Shown: piece after piece, positions 39,510 through 49,242 of the stretch
Numbering within the stretch: the stretch's first letter is position 1
Layout of the letters: each line of letters starts with the position of its first letter
DNA from: Burkholderia sp. BCC1644
GTDB taxonomy: Bacteria; Pseudomonadota; Gammaproteobacteria; Burkholderiales; Burkholderiaceae
Length of the DNA stretch: 64,000 bases
Reading direction: 5' to 3'
NCBI RefSeq assembly: GCF_902833225.1
Contig: NZ_CADFEI010000001.1
Coordinates: 704,256-768,255, forward strand
Made by a program: the position numbers and the translations under genes
The notes under the pieces: model-generated
The model's database searches: none
Told to the model about the DNA's origin: nothing
The model's input: only the letters and a program-made list of their open reading frames with translations

Positions 39510-42500
39510 ATGAAGCAGCACGACAAACACAACAACGCGAATCGAACCAACCACACCACCCGGCTGCTCTGGCGCATCGGCGCCGTCGCGGTGCTCGGCG
39601 GCGCAGCGGCGCTGTCGCTGCACGCGGGCGCGGCGCGCACGGTGAGCGTGTCGCCGCAAGGCACCGTCACCGAGGTCCGGCAGAGCGTCGTCAAGTTCGA
39701 CGAACCGATGGTCGCGTTCGGCTCGGCCTCCGCGCCGAATCCCGCGCGCGTCACCTGCAACGATTCCACCGCCGCGCGCGGCCAGGGTCACTGGCTCGAC
39801 GACAAGACCTGGGTTTACGATTTCGAAAACGACCTGCCGCCCGGCGTGCGCTGCTCGGTCGCGCTCAACGACACGCTGCGCTCGGTCGCCGGCAATGCGG
39901 CGAGCGGCCCGCGCCGCTTCACGTTCCAGACGGGCGGCCCGTTCCCGGTGTCGGTACGCCCCGGCTCGCGCGAGATCGAGGAACGGCAGATCTTCGTGAT
40001 GAAGCTGAACGGCCCGGCAGAGCCGCGTTCGGCGCTCGCGAACATCTGGTGCGAAGCGGCCGGCATCGGCAACCGCATTCCGGTCACGGCCGCCGACGAC
40101 GATGCGCGCAACGCCCTGCTCGATCATTTCGGTCTGAAGAAGGACGCCGCGCGCGTGCTGACGCTGTCATGCTCGCAGGCGCTGCCGGCGAGCGCGAAGA
40201 TGCAGCTCGTGTACGGCAAGGGTGTCGCGAGCCCGAGCGGCATCGCGAACGAAACCGAACGACGCTTCGATTTCACCGTACGCGCACCGTTCGCCGCGAG
40301 CTTCTCGTGCGAACGCGAGAACGCGAAGGCGCCCTGCACGCCGCTGCGCCCGCTCACGCTGTCGTTCAATGCACCGGTCTCGCGCAAGAACGCCGAAGCG
40401 ATCAAGCTGCGCGGCCCCGATGGCTCGCTGAACCCGACCTTCGCGGCCGACGACAAGAGCGAGGAAGTCACCACCGTCACGTTCAACCCGCCGCTGCCCG
40501 CGCAGGCCGGCCTGACGATCGAACTGCCGTCGGGCCTGCGCGACGTGACCGATCGACCGCTGTCCAATGCCGACCTGTTCCCGCTGGCGACGCGCACCGC
40601 GCCGATGCCGCCGCTCGCGAAATTCTCGTCGGGCACGTTCGGGATCGTCGAGCGCTTCGCCGAACCCGATACGCCCGCGCTCGTGCCCGTCACGCTGCGC
40701 AACGTCGAGGCCGACCTGCATATCGCGGGCCTCAACGCGGGCGGCGCGCAATTCGCGAACCTGAAGGTCGAGAACGACACGGCGATCCGCCAGTGGATGC
40801 GCACCGTCGACCGCTTCGACAACTGGTCGATGACGGCCGGCTCGATCGACGACCAGATTCCCGGCCTGCTCGACCGCAAGGGCCAGCACCCCGTCTACGT
40901 GCCGCTCGAAGCCGGCGAAAAGCAGCCCGCGCCGAAGAATCGCCGCATCGACGTGCGCTCGCTGTCGCTGCTCAAGGGCGAGCCCGGCGCGCAGACGCTG
41001 ACGCTGCCGCCCGCCGACCCGAAAACGCTGCGCCCGTTCGAAGTGGTCGGCGTGCCGATCGACAAGCCCGGCTTCTACGTGCTCGAACTCGCGTCGCCCG
41101 CACTCGGTCGCTCGCTGCTCGCGAAGCCGTCGAGCATGTACGTGCGCACCACCGTGCTCGTCACGAACCTCGGCGTGCACCTGAAACAGGGCCGCGAGAA
41201 CAACCTCGTGTGGGTCACGACGCTCGACAAGGGCAAGCCGGTGCCGAACGCGCAGATCCGCGTGTCGGACTGCAACGGCGATGAAATTGCGGCCGGCACG
41301 ACCGACGCACAAGGTCTGCTGAAGATCGACGGGCCGTTCGAGCCGAAGCGCGCGTGCAGTTCGTCGGAGCAGCGCTTTGACGACTACTTCGTGTCGGCCC
41401 GCGTCAACGATCCGAAGACCGGCCCCGACATGGCGTTCGTCAGCTCGGGCTGGAACCGCGGAATCGAATCGTGGCGCTTCAACGTGCCGACCGACACCGA
41501 CAGCGCACCAACCGTGCGTGCGCATACGGTATTCGACCGCACACTGCTGCGCGCCGGCGAAACCGTGTCGATGAAGCATTTCATCCGCACCGAAACACTG
41601 CAGAGCCTCGCGTTCCCGTCGCAGTACCCGACGCGCGTGACGATCCGCCATCTCGGCACCGGCCAGACGTACAAGCTGCCGCTCACGTGGGCGGCCGACC
41701 ACAGCGCGGACACGCAGTTCACGCTGCCGGCCGCCGCGAAGCTCGGCGAATACAGCGTCGAGCTGGAAGGCGGCCCGGAAGACGCGCCGACGGCCACCTA
41801 CTACAGCGGCAGCTTCCGCGTCGAGGCATTCCGCCTGCCGGTGCTGAAAGGCTCGATCGGCGCGCGCGACGCGCAGAAGAGCCCGCTCGTCGCCGTGAAG
41901 GAAGCGCCGCTCGCGGTGCAGATCGACTACGTGTCGGGCGGCGGCGCATCGAACCTGCCCGTGCAGGTGTCGGCGCTGATGAAGTGGGCATCGCCGCCGT
42001 TCGCGGATCGCTTCGAGGACTTCAGCTTCACGCCGTATCGCCCCGACAAGGGCGACGGCAATGCCGACGACGATTCGCAAGACGGCGACAACGCATCGGC
42101 GTCGAACAACGATCCCGACGCGACGAAGCTGATCGCCGACAAGCTGCCGCTGACGCTCGACCGCAACGGCGCGGGCTCGGTCACGCTCAAGGGCCTGCCC
42201 GACGTCGACGCGCCGAAGCGCATCGCGCTCGAAGCAACCTTCGCCGACCCGAACGGCGAAGTGCAGACGATCCGCGGCGACACGATCCTGTGGCCGGCCG
42301 CGGTGGTGGCCGGCGTCAAGGCGGGCCGCTGGGTGTCGGTCGGCCAGCGCGTGCCGGTGCAGGCACTGGCGGTCGATCTGCAGGGCAAGCCGCGTGCCTC
42401 GGTGCCGATCGAGATCAAGGGCGTCGCGCGCATCACGACGTCGTCGCGCAAGCGGATGGTCGGCGGCTTCTATGCGTACGACAACAAGAGCGACACGCGC

Positions 42501-45500
42501 GACCTCGGCGTGCTGTGCTCGGGCAAGACCGACGACAAGGGCCGCATGGCCTGCGACGCGACGCTCGAGCAGGCCGGCAACGTGCAGCTGATCGCGGTCG
42601 CGAAGGACGGCGACGGCCGTACGTCGAATGCATCGACATCGGTGTGGGTCACGCGCGAGGACGAACTCTGGTTCGGCGGCGACAACACCGACCGGATCGA
42701 CGTGATTCCGGAGAAAACGTCGTACGAACCGGGCGAAACGGCCCGCTTCCAGGTGCGGATGCCGTTCCGCTATGCAACGGCACTCGTCGCGGTCGAACGC
42801 GGCGGCGTGATGGAAACGCACATCGTCGAGCTGAACGGCAAGAATCCGACCGTCGACCTGAAGGTCGACGAATCGTGGGGGCCGAACGTGTACGTGTCGG
42901 TGCTCGCGCTGCGCGGCCGGATTCGCGAGGTGCCGTGGTACTCGTTCTTCACGTGGGGCTGGAAAGCGCCCGTCGAATGGGCGCGCGCGTTCTGGCGCGA
43001 AGGTCGCCACTATGAGGCGCCGACCGCGTTCGTCGACCTGTCGAAGCCCGCGTTCCGCTATGGCCTGGGCGAGATCAAGGTCGGCACGGGCGTCCACCGT
43101 CTCGGCGTGACGGTGACGACCGATGCGACGCGCTACACGGTGCGCAGCAAGGCGCAGGCGCACGTGAAGGTCACGCTGCCGAACGGCCAGCCCGCGCCGG
43201 CCGGCACGCAGATCGCGGTCGCGGCCGTCGACGAGGCGCTGCTCGAACTGATGCCGAACAACAGCTGGGACCTGCTCGACGCGATGCTGCGCCGGCGTGC
43301 GTACGGTGTCGAAACGGCCACCGCGCAGATGGAGATCGTCGGCCGCCGCCACTTCGGCCGCAAGGCCGTGCCGGCCGGCGGCGGGGGCGGCAGCGCGCCG
43401 ACGCGCGAGCTGTTCGACACGTTGCTGCTGTGGAATCCGCGCGTGACGCTCGATGCAAACGGCAGTGCGACGGTCGAGGTGCCGCTGAACGACGCGCTCA
43501 CGCGCTTCCGGATCGTCGCGATCGCGGCGGTCGGCCCCGACCGCTTCGGCACGGGCAGCACGTCGATCCGCAGCACGCAGGATCTGCAGCTGATCTCCGG
43601 CCTGCCGCCGCTCGTGCGCGAAGGCGACGCGTTCCGCGCGCAGGTCACGCTGCGCAACACGACCGACCGCGCGATGCAGGTTGTCGTGACGCCGCGCGTG
43701 ACGGGCCTCGAGGTCGCGCCGCAAACCGTGTCGCTCGCGGCCAATACGGCGACCGAGGTCGCGTGGACGATCACCGTGCCCGAACAGGCGCTCGACGCGG
43801 CCGGTGCGCTGAACTGGCGCATCGAAGCGGCCGAGCAAGGCGGCAAGCGCGCGTCCGACGCGCTGGCGGTCGCGCAGAAGGTGGTGCCCGCGCTGCCGGT
43901 CACGGTGCAGCAGGCGACGCTCGCGCAAGTGGACGGCACGCTGACGGTGCCGGTGGCCTCCCCGGCCGGCGCCGCGAACAACGCGCAAGGCTTGCCGCGC
44001 GGCGGCATCGCCGTGTCGTTGCAGTCGAAGCTCGCCGACGGGCTGCCCGGCGTGAAGCGCTGGTTCGAACGCTATCCGTACCGCTGCCTCGAACAGCAGA
44101 CGTCGCGCGCGATCGGCCTGCGCGACCCGGCGCAATGGCAGGCGCTGGTCGCCCGCATGCCCGTCTACCTCGACGGTGACGGGCTCGCGAGCTACTTCCC
44201 GCCGTCGTCCGACGATTCGCACCACGGCAGCCCGACGCTGTCGTCATACCTGCTCGTGGTGTCGGACGAAGCCGGCCGCCTCGACCCGCGCTTCGCGCTG
44301 CCGGAAGACCTGCGCACGCAGCTCGAGGCCGGGCTCGCGCGCTTCGTCGACGGCCGCATCGAGCGCAACGCGTGGGCGCCGCGCCAGGACCGCGACCTGC
44401 GCAAGCTCGCCGCGATCGAGGCGCTGTCGCGCTTCGGCGCCGCACAAGGCCGCATGCTCGGCTCGATTGAGATCGCGCCGAACCAGTGGCCGACGTCGGC
44501 CGTGATCGACTATCACGCGATCCTGACGCGCGTGAAGGACATCCCGCAACGCGACGAGAAACGCGCGCAGGTCGAACAGATCCTGCGTGCGCGCCTGACG
44601 TACCAGGGCACGCAGCTCGTGTTCTCGACCGCACGCGACGACGACCTGTGGTGGCTGATGACCAGCAACGAGACCAACGCTGCGCGTCTCGCGCTGGAAT
44701 TCGCGGGCGACCCGGCGTGGAAGGACGAGATGCCGCGCGTGACGGCCGGCCTGCTCGCCCTGCAGCGCCAGGGCGCATGGCAGACGACGACGTCGAATGC
44801 ACTCGGCCTGCTCGCGGTCGAGCGCTTCTCGCGCACCTACGAGAGCACGCCGGTCGCCGGCGCGACGAAGGTCGCGCTGGGCAGCGACGAGCGCTCGATC
44901 TCGTGGTCGCAGGCGCCGGCAGCCGCGCCCGCCGACACGGCTGCGTCGGCCACCCCGGCCACCCGTGCCGCCGCGGCCCGCAGCGTGATGCTGCCGTGGC
45001 CGCGCGCGTCGCAGGCCCCGGCCACGCTGTCCGTCACGCAGGACGGCACGGGCCGCCCGTGGGCGACGGTCGAGAGCCTCGCGGCCGTGCCGCTGCGCTC
45101 GCCGTTCGCGGCCGGCTACCGGATCACGAAGACCGTCACGCCCGTGTCGCCGGCCGTCAAGGGCGTGCTGACGCGCGGCGACGTCGTGCGCGTGCATCTC
45201 GACATCGACGCGCAGAGCGACATGACGTGGGTTGCGGTCAACGACCCGATTCCGGCCGGCGCAACGATCCTCGGTTCGGGCCTCGGCCGCGATTCCGAGG
45301 CGGCGACGCAGGGCGAGAAGACGCCCGACGGCGCGTGGCCGGCGTTCATCGAGCGCGACTTCGACGGCTACCGCGCGTACTACGACTATCTGCCGAAGGG
45401 CAAATTCTCGGTCGAGTACACGGTGCGCCTGAACAACGTCGGCACGTTCGGGCTGCCGCCGACGCGCGTCGAGGCGCTGTACGCACCGTCCGTGTACGGC

Positions 45501-45551
45501 CTGTGGCCGAACCCGCCGATGACCGTGAAGCCGGCCGACGCGGGCAAGTAA
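39510..45551 (+). CDS. bacterial alpha-2-macroglobulin family protein (thioester type)
   Basis: 2013-residue protein that traps proteases in the periplasm. An N-terminal basic stretch and one hydrophobic anchor (LLWRIGAVAVLGGAAALSL, about 19-37) precede a series of MG beta-sandwich domains. The bait region and MG domains continue to about 1300; an EVPLNDALTRFRIVAIAAVG segment matches the A2M core. The thioester motif is present as CLEQ with Cys1526 (YPYRCLEQQTSRAIG), so it can bind targets covalently, followed by the alpha-helical TED domain and the receptor-like C-terminus. It lacks a lipobox, unlike E. coli ECAM (YfhM). An operon with pbpC (10 bp spacing) is the classic arrangement, coupling protease defence to wall repair. 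The start is ATG 39510; a GTG 14 codons earlier is possible. Confidence 0.93.
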   Translation: MKQHDKHNNANRTNHTTRLLWRIGAVAVLGGAAALSLHAGAARTVSVSPQGTVTEVRQSVVKFDEPMVAFGSASAPNPARVTCNDSTAARGQGHWLDDKTWVYDFENDLPPGVRCSVALNDTLRSVAGNAASGPRRFTFQTGGPFPVSVRPGSREIEERQIFVMKLNGPAEPRSALANIWCEAAGIGNRIPVTAADDDARNALLDHFGLKKDAARVLTLSCSQALPASAKMQLVYGKGVASPSGIANETERRFDFTVRAPFAASFSCERENAKAPCTPLRPLTLSFNAPVSRKNAEAIKLRGPDGSLNPTFAADDKSEEVTTVTFNPPLPAQAGLTIELPSGLRDVTDRPLSNADLFPLATRTAPMPPLAKFSSGTFGIVERFAEPDTPALVPVTLRNVEADLHIAGLNAGGAQFANLKVENDTAIRQWMRTVDRFDNWSMTAGSIDDQIPGLLDRKGQHPVYVPLEAGEKQPAPKNRRIDVRSLSLLKGEPGAQTLTLPPADPKTLRPFEVVGVPIDKPGFYVLELASPALGRSLLAKPSSMYVRTTVLVTNLGVHLKQGRENNLVWVTTLDKGKPVPNAQIRVSDCNGDEIAAGTTDAQGLLKIDGPFEPKRACSSSEQRFDDYFVSARVNDPKTGPDMAFVSSGWNRGIESWRFNVPTDTDSAPTVRAHTVFDRTLLRAGETVSMKHFIRTETLQSLAFPSQYPTRVTIRHLGTGQTYKLPLTWAADHSADTQFTLPAAAKLGEYSVELEGGPEDAPTATYYSGSFRVEAFRLPVLKGSIGARDAQKSPLVAVKEAPLAVQIDYVSGGGASNLPVQVSALMKWASPPFADRFEDFSFTPYRPDKGDGNADDDSQDGDNASASNNDPDATKLIADKLPLTLDRNGAGSVTLKGLPDVDAPKRIALEATFADPNGEVQTIRGDTILWPAAVVAGVKAGRWVSVGQRVPVQALAVDLQGKPRASVPIEIKGVARITTSSRKRMVGGFYAYDNKSDTRDLGVLCSGKTDDKGRMACDATLEQAGNVQLIAVAKDGDGRTSNASTSVWVTREDELWFGGDNTDRIDVIPEKTSYEPGETARFQVRMPFRYATALVAVERGGVMETHIVELNGKNPTVDLKVDESWGPNVYVSVLALRGRIREVPWYSFFTWGWKAPVEWARAFWREGRHYEAPTAFVDLSKPAFRYGLGEIKVGTGVHRLGVTVTTDATRYTVRSKAQAHVKVTLPNGQPAPAGTQIAVAAVDEALLELMPNNSWDLLDAMLRRRAYGVETATAQMEIVGRRHFGRKAVPAGGGGGSAPTRELFDTLLLWNPRVTLDANGSATVEVPLNDALTRFRIVAIAAVGPDRFGTGSTSIRSTQDLQLISGLPPLVREGDAFRAQVTLRNTTDRAMQVVVTPRVTGLEVAPQTVSLAANTATEVAWTITVPEQALDAAGALNWRIEAAEQGGKRASDALAVAQKVVPALPVTVQQATLAQVDGTLTVPVASPAGAANNAQGLPRGGIAVSLQSKLADGLPGVKRWFERYPYRCLEQQTSRAIGLRDPAQWQALVARMPVYLDGDGLASYFPPSSDDSHHGSPTLSSYLLVVSDEAGRLDPRFALPEDLRTQLEAGLARFVDGRIERNAWAPRQDRDLRKLAAIEALSRFGAAQGRMLGSIEIAPNQWPTSAVIDYHAILTRVKDIPQRDEKRAQVEQILRARLTYQGTQLVFSTARDDDLWWLMTSNETNAARLALEFAGDPAWKDEMPRVTAGLLALQRQGAWQTTTSNALGLLAVERFSRTYESTPVAGATKVALGSDERSISWSQAPAAAPADTAASATPATRAAAARSVMLPWPRASQAPATLSVTQDGTGRPWATVESLAAVPLRSPFAAGYRITKTVTPVSPAVKGVLTRGDVVRVHLDIDAQSDMTWVAVNDPIPAGATILGSGLGRDSEAATQGEKTPDGAWPAFIERDFDGYRAYYDYLPKGKFSVEYTVRLNNVGTFGLPPTRVEALYAPSVYGLWPNPPMTVKPADAGK

Positions 45552-45561
45552 CGAGCAAGCG

Positions 45562-47823
45562 ATGATCGATCAGGTAATGCCGCGGCCGGCGCGTTTCGCC
45601 GGCCGCGTATTCGTTGCCGTCGTGCTGGCCGTGCCACTCGTCGCGCATGCGCTGCCGAGCTACGACGAAGTGCGCCGCAACTGGCGCAGCTCCGACTGGG
45701 TGCTGCTCGCGCGCGACGGCACGCCGCTGCAGCGCACGCGCGTCGACCTCACCGAACGGCGCGGCGACTGGGTGTCGCTGGCGGACGTGTCGCCCGCGTT
45801 TCGCGAAGCGATCGTCGTGTCCGAGGACAAGCGCTTCTACGAACACAGCGGCGTCGACTGGCGCGGGATCGCCGGCGCCGCATGGGGCAACCTGTCGAAT
45901 GAGCGCACGCGCGGCGCGTCGACCGTCACGATGCAGCTCGCCGGGCTGCTCAGCGATTCGCCGCGCCGGTCGGGCCAGCGCTCGCTGCCGCAGAAGGCCT
46001 CGCAGGCCGTCAACGCGCTGCTGCTCGAACGCGGCTGGCGCAAGGACCAGGTGCTCGAGGCCTACCTGAACCTGGTGCCGTTCCGCGGCGAGACGGTCGG
46101 ACTCGGCGCGCTGTCACAGGTGCTGTTCGGCAAGGCGCCGTCGGGCCTCGACGCGCGCGAAGCCGCGATCGCGGCCGCGCTCGTGCGCGCGCCCAACGCG
46201 GCGCCCGCGAAGATCGCCGAGCGTGCATGCCGGATCCTGCGCGACATGCATGCCGAGCAGGCGTGCGCATCGCTCGACGGTTACGTGCAGCTCGTCGTTG
46301 CGCGCCCGGCCAACGCAGTGCGCGACGACGGCGCCGCCCTCGCCCCGCACTTCGCGCGGCGCATCGCGGCCGAAGTCAAACCGGCGGCCGGCGCGCAGGT
46401 GCGCACGACGCTCGATGCGCCGCTGCAGCGCTTCGCGCGCGACACGCTGGTGCGCGCGCTGACCGAACTCAACGCGCCCGCGCACCGGCGCAACGTGCAG
46501 GACGGCGCGGTCGTCGTGATCGACAACGCGACCGGCGAGATTCGCGCATGGGTCGGGTCGTCGGGTGCGCTGTCGAGCGCGCGCGACGTCGATGCCGTGC
46601 TCGCGCCGCGCCAGGCCGGCTCGACGCTAAAGCCGTTCCTCTACGCGCAGGCGCTCGACGAAAAGCGGCTGACGGCCGCGTCACTGCTCGACGACGCGCC
46701 GATCAACCTCGCCGCCGGCGGCGGCCTGTACATTCCGCAGAACTACGACAAGGATTTCAAGGGCTGGGTAAGCGTGCGCAGCGCGCTCGGCGGCTCGCTG
46801 AACGTGCCGGCCGTGCGCACGCTCGTGCTCGTCACGCCGCACCGCTTCGCGCGCACGCTGACCGCGCTCGGCCTGCCGCTCGCGCAGGAAGGCGACTACT
46901 ACGGCTTCAGCCTTGCGCTCGGCAGTGCGGACGTCACGCTGCTGTCGCTGACCAATGCGTATCGCGCGCTCGCGAACGGCGGCGTCGCGCGCAAGGTCGT
47001 CGACCTGCCGGCCGCCGTTCCGGCACCGGCACCGGCATCGGCATCGGCGTCCGGCACGGCGGCGCCTGCGCGTGCGGACAACGGCACGCGCGTGTTCAGC
47101 GAGGCGGCCAGTTTCGTCATCACCGACATCCTGTCCGACAACAACGCGCGCGTCCGCACGTTCGGCTTCGACAACCCGCTCGCGACGCGCTTCTTCTCGG
47201 CCGTCAAGACCGGCACGAGCAAGGACATGCGCGACAACTGGACCGTCGGCTACACGTCGCGCCATACGGTCGGCGTGTGGGTCGGCAATGCGGACGGCTC
47301 GCCGATGTGGGACGTGTCGGGCGTCACGGGTGCGTCGCCCGTGTGGTCGGCCGTCGTCGGCTACCTGCACCGCGACCTGCCGAGCCGTGCGCCGCGCGCG
47401 CCGGCCGGCGTCGAGACGCGCCGCATCGCGTTCGAACGCGATATCGAGCCGGCACGCAACGAGTGGTTCCTGTCCGGGACGGCGGTCGACACGATCCGGC
47501 TCGCCGCACCCGTCACGCCGGGCAAGGACGGCGCGCGTGCGCCGCTGACGATCGGCGCGCCGACCGACGGCACGATCTTCGCGATCGACCCCGACATTCC
47601 GCCGAAGAACCAGCGCATCTGGTTCGAGCGCTCGGCCGGGCACGCGGCGAAGTTCGCGTGGCGGCTCGACGACAAGGTGATCGGGCATGCCGACCGTATC
47701 GCGTGGCTGCCGTGGCCGGGACGGCACCGGCTCGAACTCGTCGACGCACGCGGCAACGTCGCGGATGCGATCAGCTTCGAGGTGCGCGGCGCGTTCGCGA
47801 AGACGGCCGCGCGCAAGCCCTGA
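45562..47823 (+). CDS. pbpC: penicillin-binding protein 1C
   Basis: 753-residue bifunctional peptidoglycan synthase. Signal anchor FVAVVLAVPLVAHA. The glycosyltransferase (GT51) domain has VVSEDKRFYEHSGVDWRGI (catalytic Glu88) and RGASTVTMQLAGLL. The transpeptidase has GSTLKPF (Ser354-x-x-Lys), SLNVP (SxN), and KTGTS (Lys549). The C-terminal about 90 residues form the BiPBP_C domain (LTIGAPTDGTIFAIDPDIPPKNQRIWFE). Next to the macroglobulin gene as in E. coli yfhM-pbpC, where PBP1C is thought to mend wall damage after protease attack. An Ala/Pro/Ser insertion (AAVPAPAPASASASG) lies between SxN and KTG. Confidence 0.95.
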   Translation: MIDQVMPRPARFAGRVFVAVVLAVPLVAHALPSYDEVRRNWRSSDWVLLARDGTPLQRTRVDLTERRGDWVSLADVSPAFREAIVVSEDKRFYEHSGVDWRGIAGAAWGNLSNERTRGASTVTMQLAGLLSDSPRRSGQRSLPQKASQAVNALLLERGWRKDQVLEAYLNLVPFRGETVGLGALSQVLFGKAPSGLDAREAAIAAALVRAPNAAPAKIAERACRILRDMHAEQACASLDGYVQLVVARPANAVRDDGAALAPHFARRIAAEVKPAAGAQVRTTLDAPLQRFARDTLVRALTELNAPAHRRNVQDGAVVVIDNATGEIRAWVGSSGALSSARDVDAVLAPRQAGSTLKPFLYAQALDEKRLTAASLLDDAPINLAAGGGLYIPQNYDKDFKGWVSVRSALGGSLNVPAVRTLVLVTPHRFARTLTALGLPLAQEGDYYGFSLALGSADVTLLSLTNAYRALANGGVARKVVDLPAAVPAPAPASASASGTAAPARADNGTRVFSEAASFVITDILSDNNARVRTFGFDNPLATRFFSAVKTGTSKDMRDNWTVGYTSRHTVGVWVGNADGSPMWDVSGVTGASPVWSAVVGYLHRDLPSRAPRAPAGVETRRIAFERDIEPARNEWFLSGTAVDTIRLAAPVTPGKDGARAPLTIGAPTDGTIFAIDPDIPPKNQRIWFERSAGHAAKFAWRLDDKVIGHADRIAWLPWPGRHRLELVDARGNVADAISFEVRGAFAKTAARKP

Positions 47824-47982
47824 ACGGGTGAGGCGGCCAGCCCCGACGCGGACGCATTTGCGTCGATGTCGTCGCGACCGGGTCAAACGGGCAAGCAGCA
47901 CGCCGATCCGGGACCTAGAATGAGAACAGCGCCGCATTCCCGACGCTCGCCGGTTGCCCCATTCTCCCGATTGCCCGCGACC

Positions 47983-48672
47983 ATGAACATTCGCCACGAA
48001 CGCTTCACCCGCCCCGCGCTGGGCGTCTTGTGCGTTGCAACGCTCGCAGCCCTCCAGGCGTGCAACGGCGACGCCTGCTTCGGCGTCGATGTCTGCTTCA
48101 ACAACAACACGCAAACCGTCGCGCTGTCCGGCACGGCCGCGACGGGCGACGCGCTCGCGAGCGCGCAGGTGACGGTCAGTTGCGCGGCCGGCTCGGCGAC
48201 GACGCTGACGGACGGCGGCGGCAACTACCGCGTGACGGTCAACGCCACGCTGCCGTGCGTCATCACCGTGGCATCGGGCGGTACGAGCCTGCATTCGCTC
48301 GCGTATGCGGGCGGCACCTTCAATACGACGCCCGAGACCGAGCTGATGCTCGTGTATCTCGCGGCCCAGCTCGGCACGAACACGGCCGGGCTGATCGGCA
48401 ATTTCCAGGGCAGCCTGCACTATCAGCAGGTGATGAACGACCCGAATGCGGTGCAGGCCGCGCAATCGGCCGTGGTGTCGAACCTGCAGCAGCGCTACGC
48501 AGTCACGCTCGCGGCGCCTGCGTTCCTGACGACATCGTTCGTGGTCGGGCAACCGGGCGTCGACAGCGACCTCGTCGCGCTGGCCAAGGCCGGCGCGATC
48601 GATTCGAACGGACAGCCCGATCCGGCCGCCGTTTCGTCATTGGCACAGGCTGGCGCCGCGCATCCGCTGTAA
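47983..48672 (+). CDS. putative lipoprotein with beta-sandwich domain
   Basis: 229 residues. N-terminal signal RPALGVLCVATLAALQAC with a possible lipobox LQAC, cysteine at about residue 27; the mature part begins CNGDACFGVDVCFNNNTQ, rich in cysteine. A carboxypeptidase-regulatory-like beta domain follows (VALSGTAATGDALASAQVTVSCAAGSATTLTDGGGNYRVTV), then a helical region with QAAQSAVVSNLQQRYAVTL. No catalytic motif. Function unknown; the pattern (SGTAATGxALAxAxVTV) recurs in Burkholderia surface lipoproteins of unknown role. ATG 47983 is chosen because the signal begins there. It lies 159 bp after pbpC, probably with its own promoter. Confidence 0.7.
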   Translation: MNIRHERFTRPALGVLCVATLAALQACNGDACFGVDVCFNNNTQTVALSGTAATGDALASAQVTVSCAAGSATTLTDGGGNYRVTVNATLPCVITVASGGTSLHSLAYAGGTFNTTPETELMLVYLAAQLGTNTAGLIGNFQGSLHYQQVMNDPNAVQAAQSAVVSNLQQRYAVTLAAPAFLTTSFVVGQPGVDSDLVALAKAGAIDSNGQPDPAAVSSLAQAGAAHPL

Positions 48673-48699
48673 GCAGCCGACACCGGACAGGAGCGGACG

Positions 48700-49221
48700 T
48701 CACGCGCCCGCTTCGCTCTCGCTGTCGGCCAGCAACGCCCACCGTTCGTGGTCGCGCCATGCGCCGCCAATGCGCAGATAGCGCGGCGAATAGCCCTCTT
48801 TCGTAAAGCCGAGCCGCCGCACCAGCGCGATCGACGCATGGTTGCCGGGCTGGATGTTCGCTTCGAGCCGATGCAGACCCAGCTCGTCGAATGCGATGGC
48901 GATCGCCGCGCGCAGCGCATCCGTCATCAGCCCCTTGCGGCTGAAATCCGCCATCCCGTAGTACCCGAGATACGCGCTCTGAAACACGCCACCGACGATC
49001 TCGTTCAGATTCACGACGCCGACCACCGCGCCGGAAGCCTGCTCGCGCGCGACGAGGCCGACGTTCGGCCCCGTCAGGCAGCGGGCGAACCACTGGTCGA
49101 ATCCTGCCTGGTCGACGAACGAGTCGACCCACGGCAGGTGGTGACTCCGGCTCGCACGGTTGGCGGCGATCAGGTCGGCGGCGTCGGATCGGGCGACGCG
49201 GTTCAGGAGGATCCGGTTCAT
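48700..49221 (-). CDS. GNAT acetyltransferase, RimJ/RimL type
   Basis: 173-residue acetyltransferase: LLNRVARSDAADLIAANRASRSHHLPWVDSFVDQAGFDQWF, then the core GVVNLNEIVGGVFQSAYLGYYGMADFSRKGLMTDALRAAIAIAFDELGLHRLEANIQPGNHASIALVRRLGFTKEGYSPRYLRIGGAWRDHERWALL. The acetyl-CoA loop is SRKGLM, and LHRLEANIQPGNHASI...LGF.KEG is typical of RimJ-like ribosomal-protein or small-molecule N-acetyltransferases. It sits 21 bp downstream of the Bcr/CflA exporter, so they likely share a transcript; exporter plus acetyltransferase is a common resistance pairing. Confidence 0.88.
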   Translation of the reverse strand: MNRILLNRVARSDAADLIAANRASRSHHLPWVDSFVDQAGFDQWFARCLTGPNVGLVAREQASGAVVGVVNLNEIVGGVFQSAYLGYYGMADFSRKGLMTDALRAAIAIAFDELGLHRLEANIQPGNHASIALVRRLGFTKEGYSPRYLRIGGAWRDHERWALLADSESEAGA

Positions 49222-49242
49222 GGGGTGGTCGGCAGACAGCGC

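Noticed and set aside
40167..44225. Open frame of over 1300 codons on the minus strand opposite the macroglobulin gene
   Set aside because: It is the high-GC shadow of the real gene: Arg/His/Ala/Asp-rich with no domain, while the plus strand encodes a clear A2M with CLEQ.
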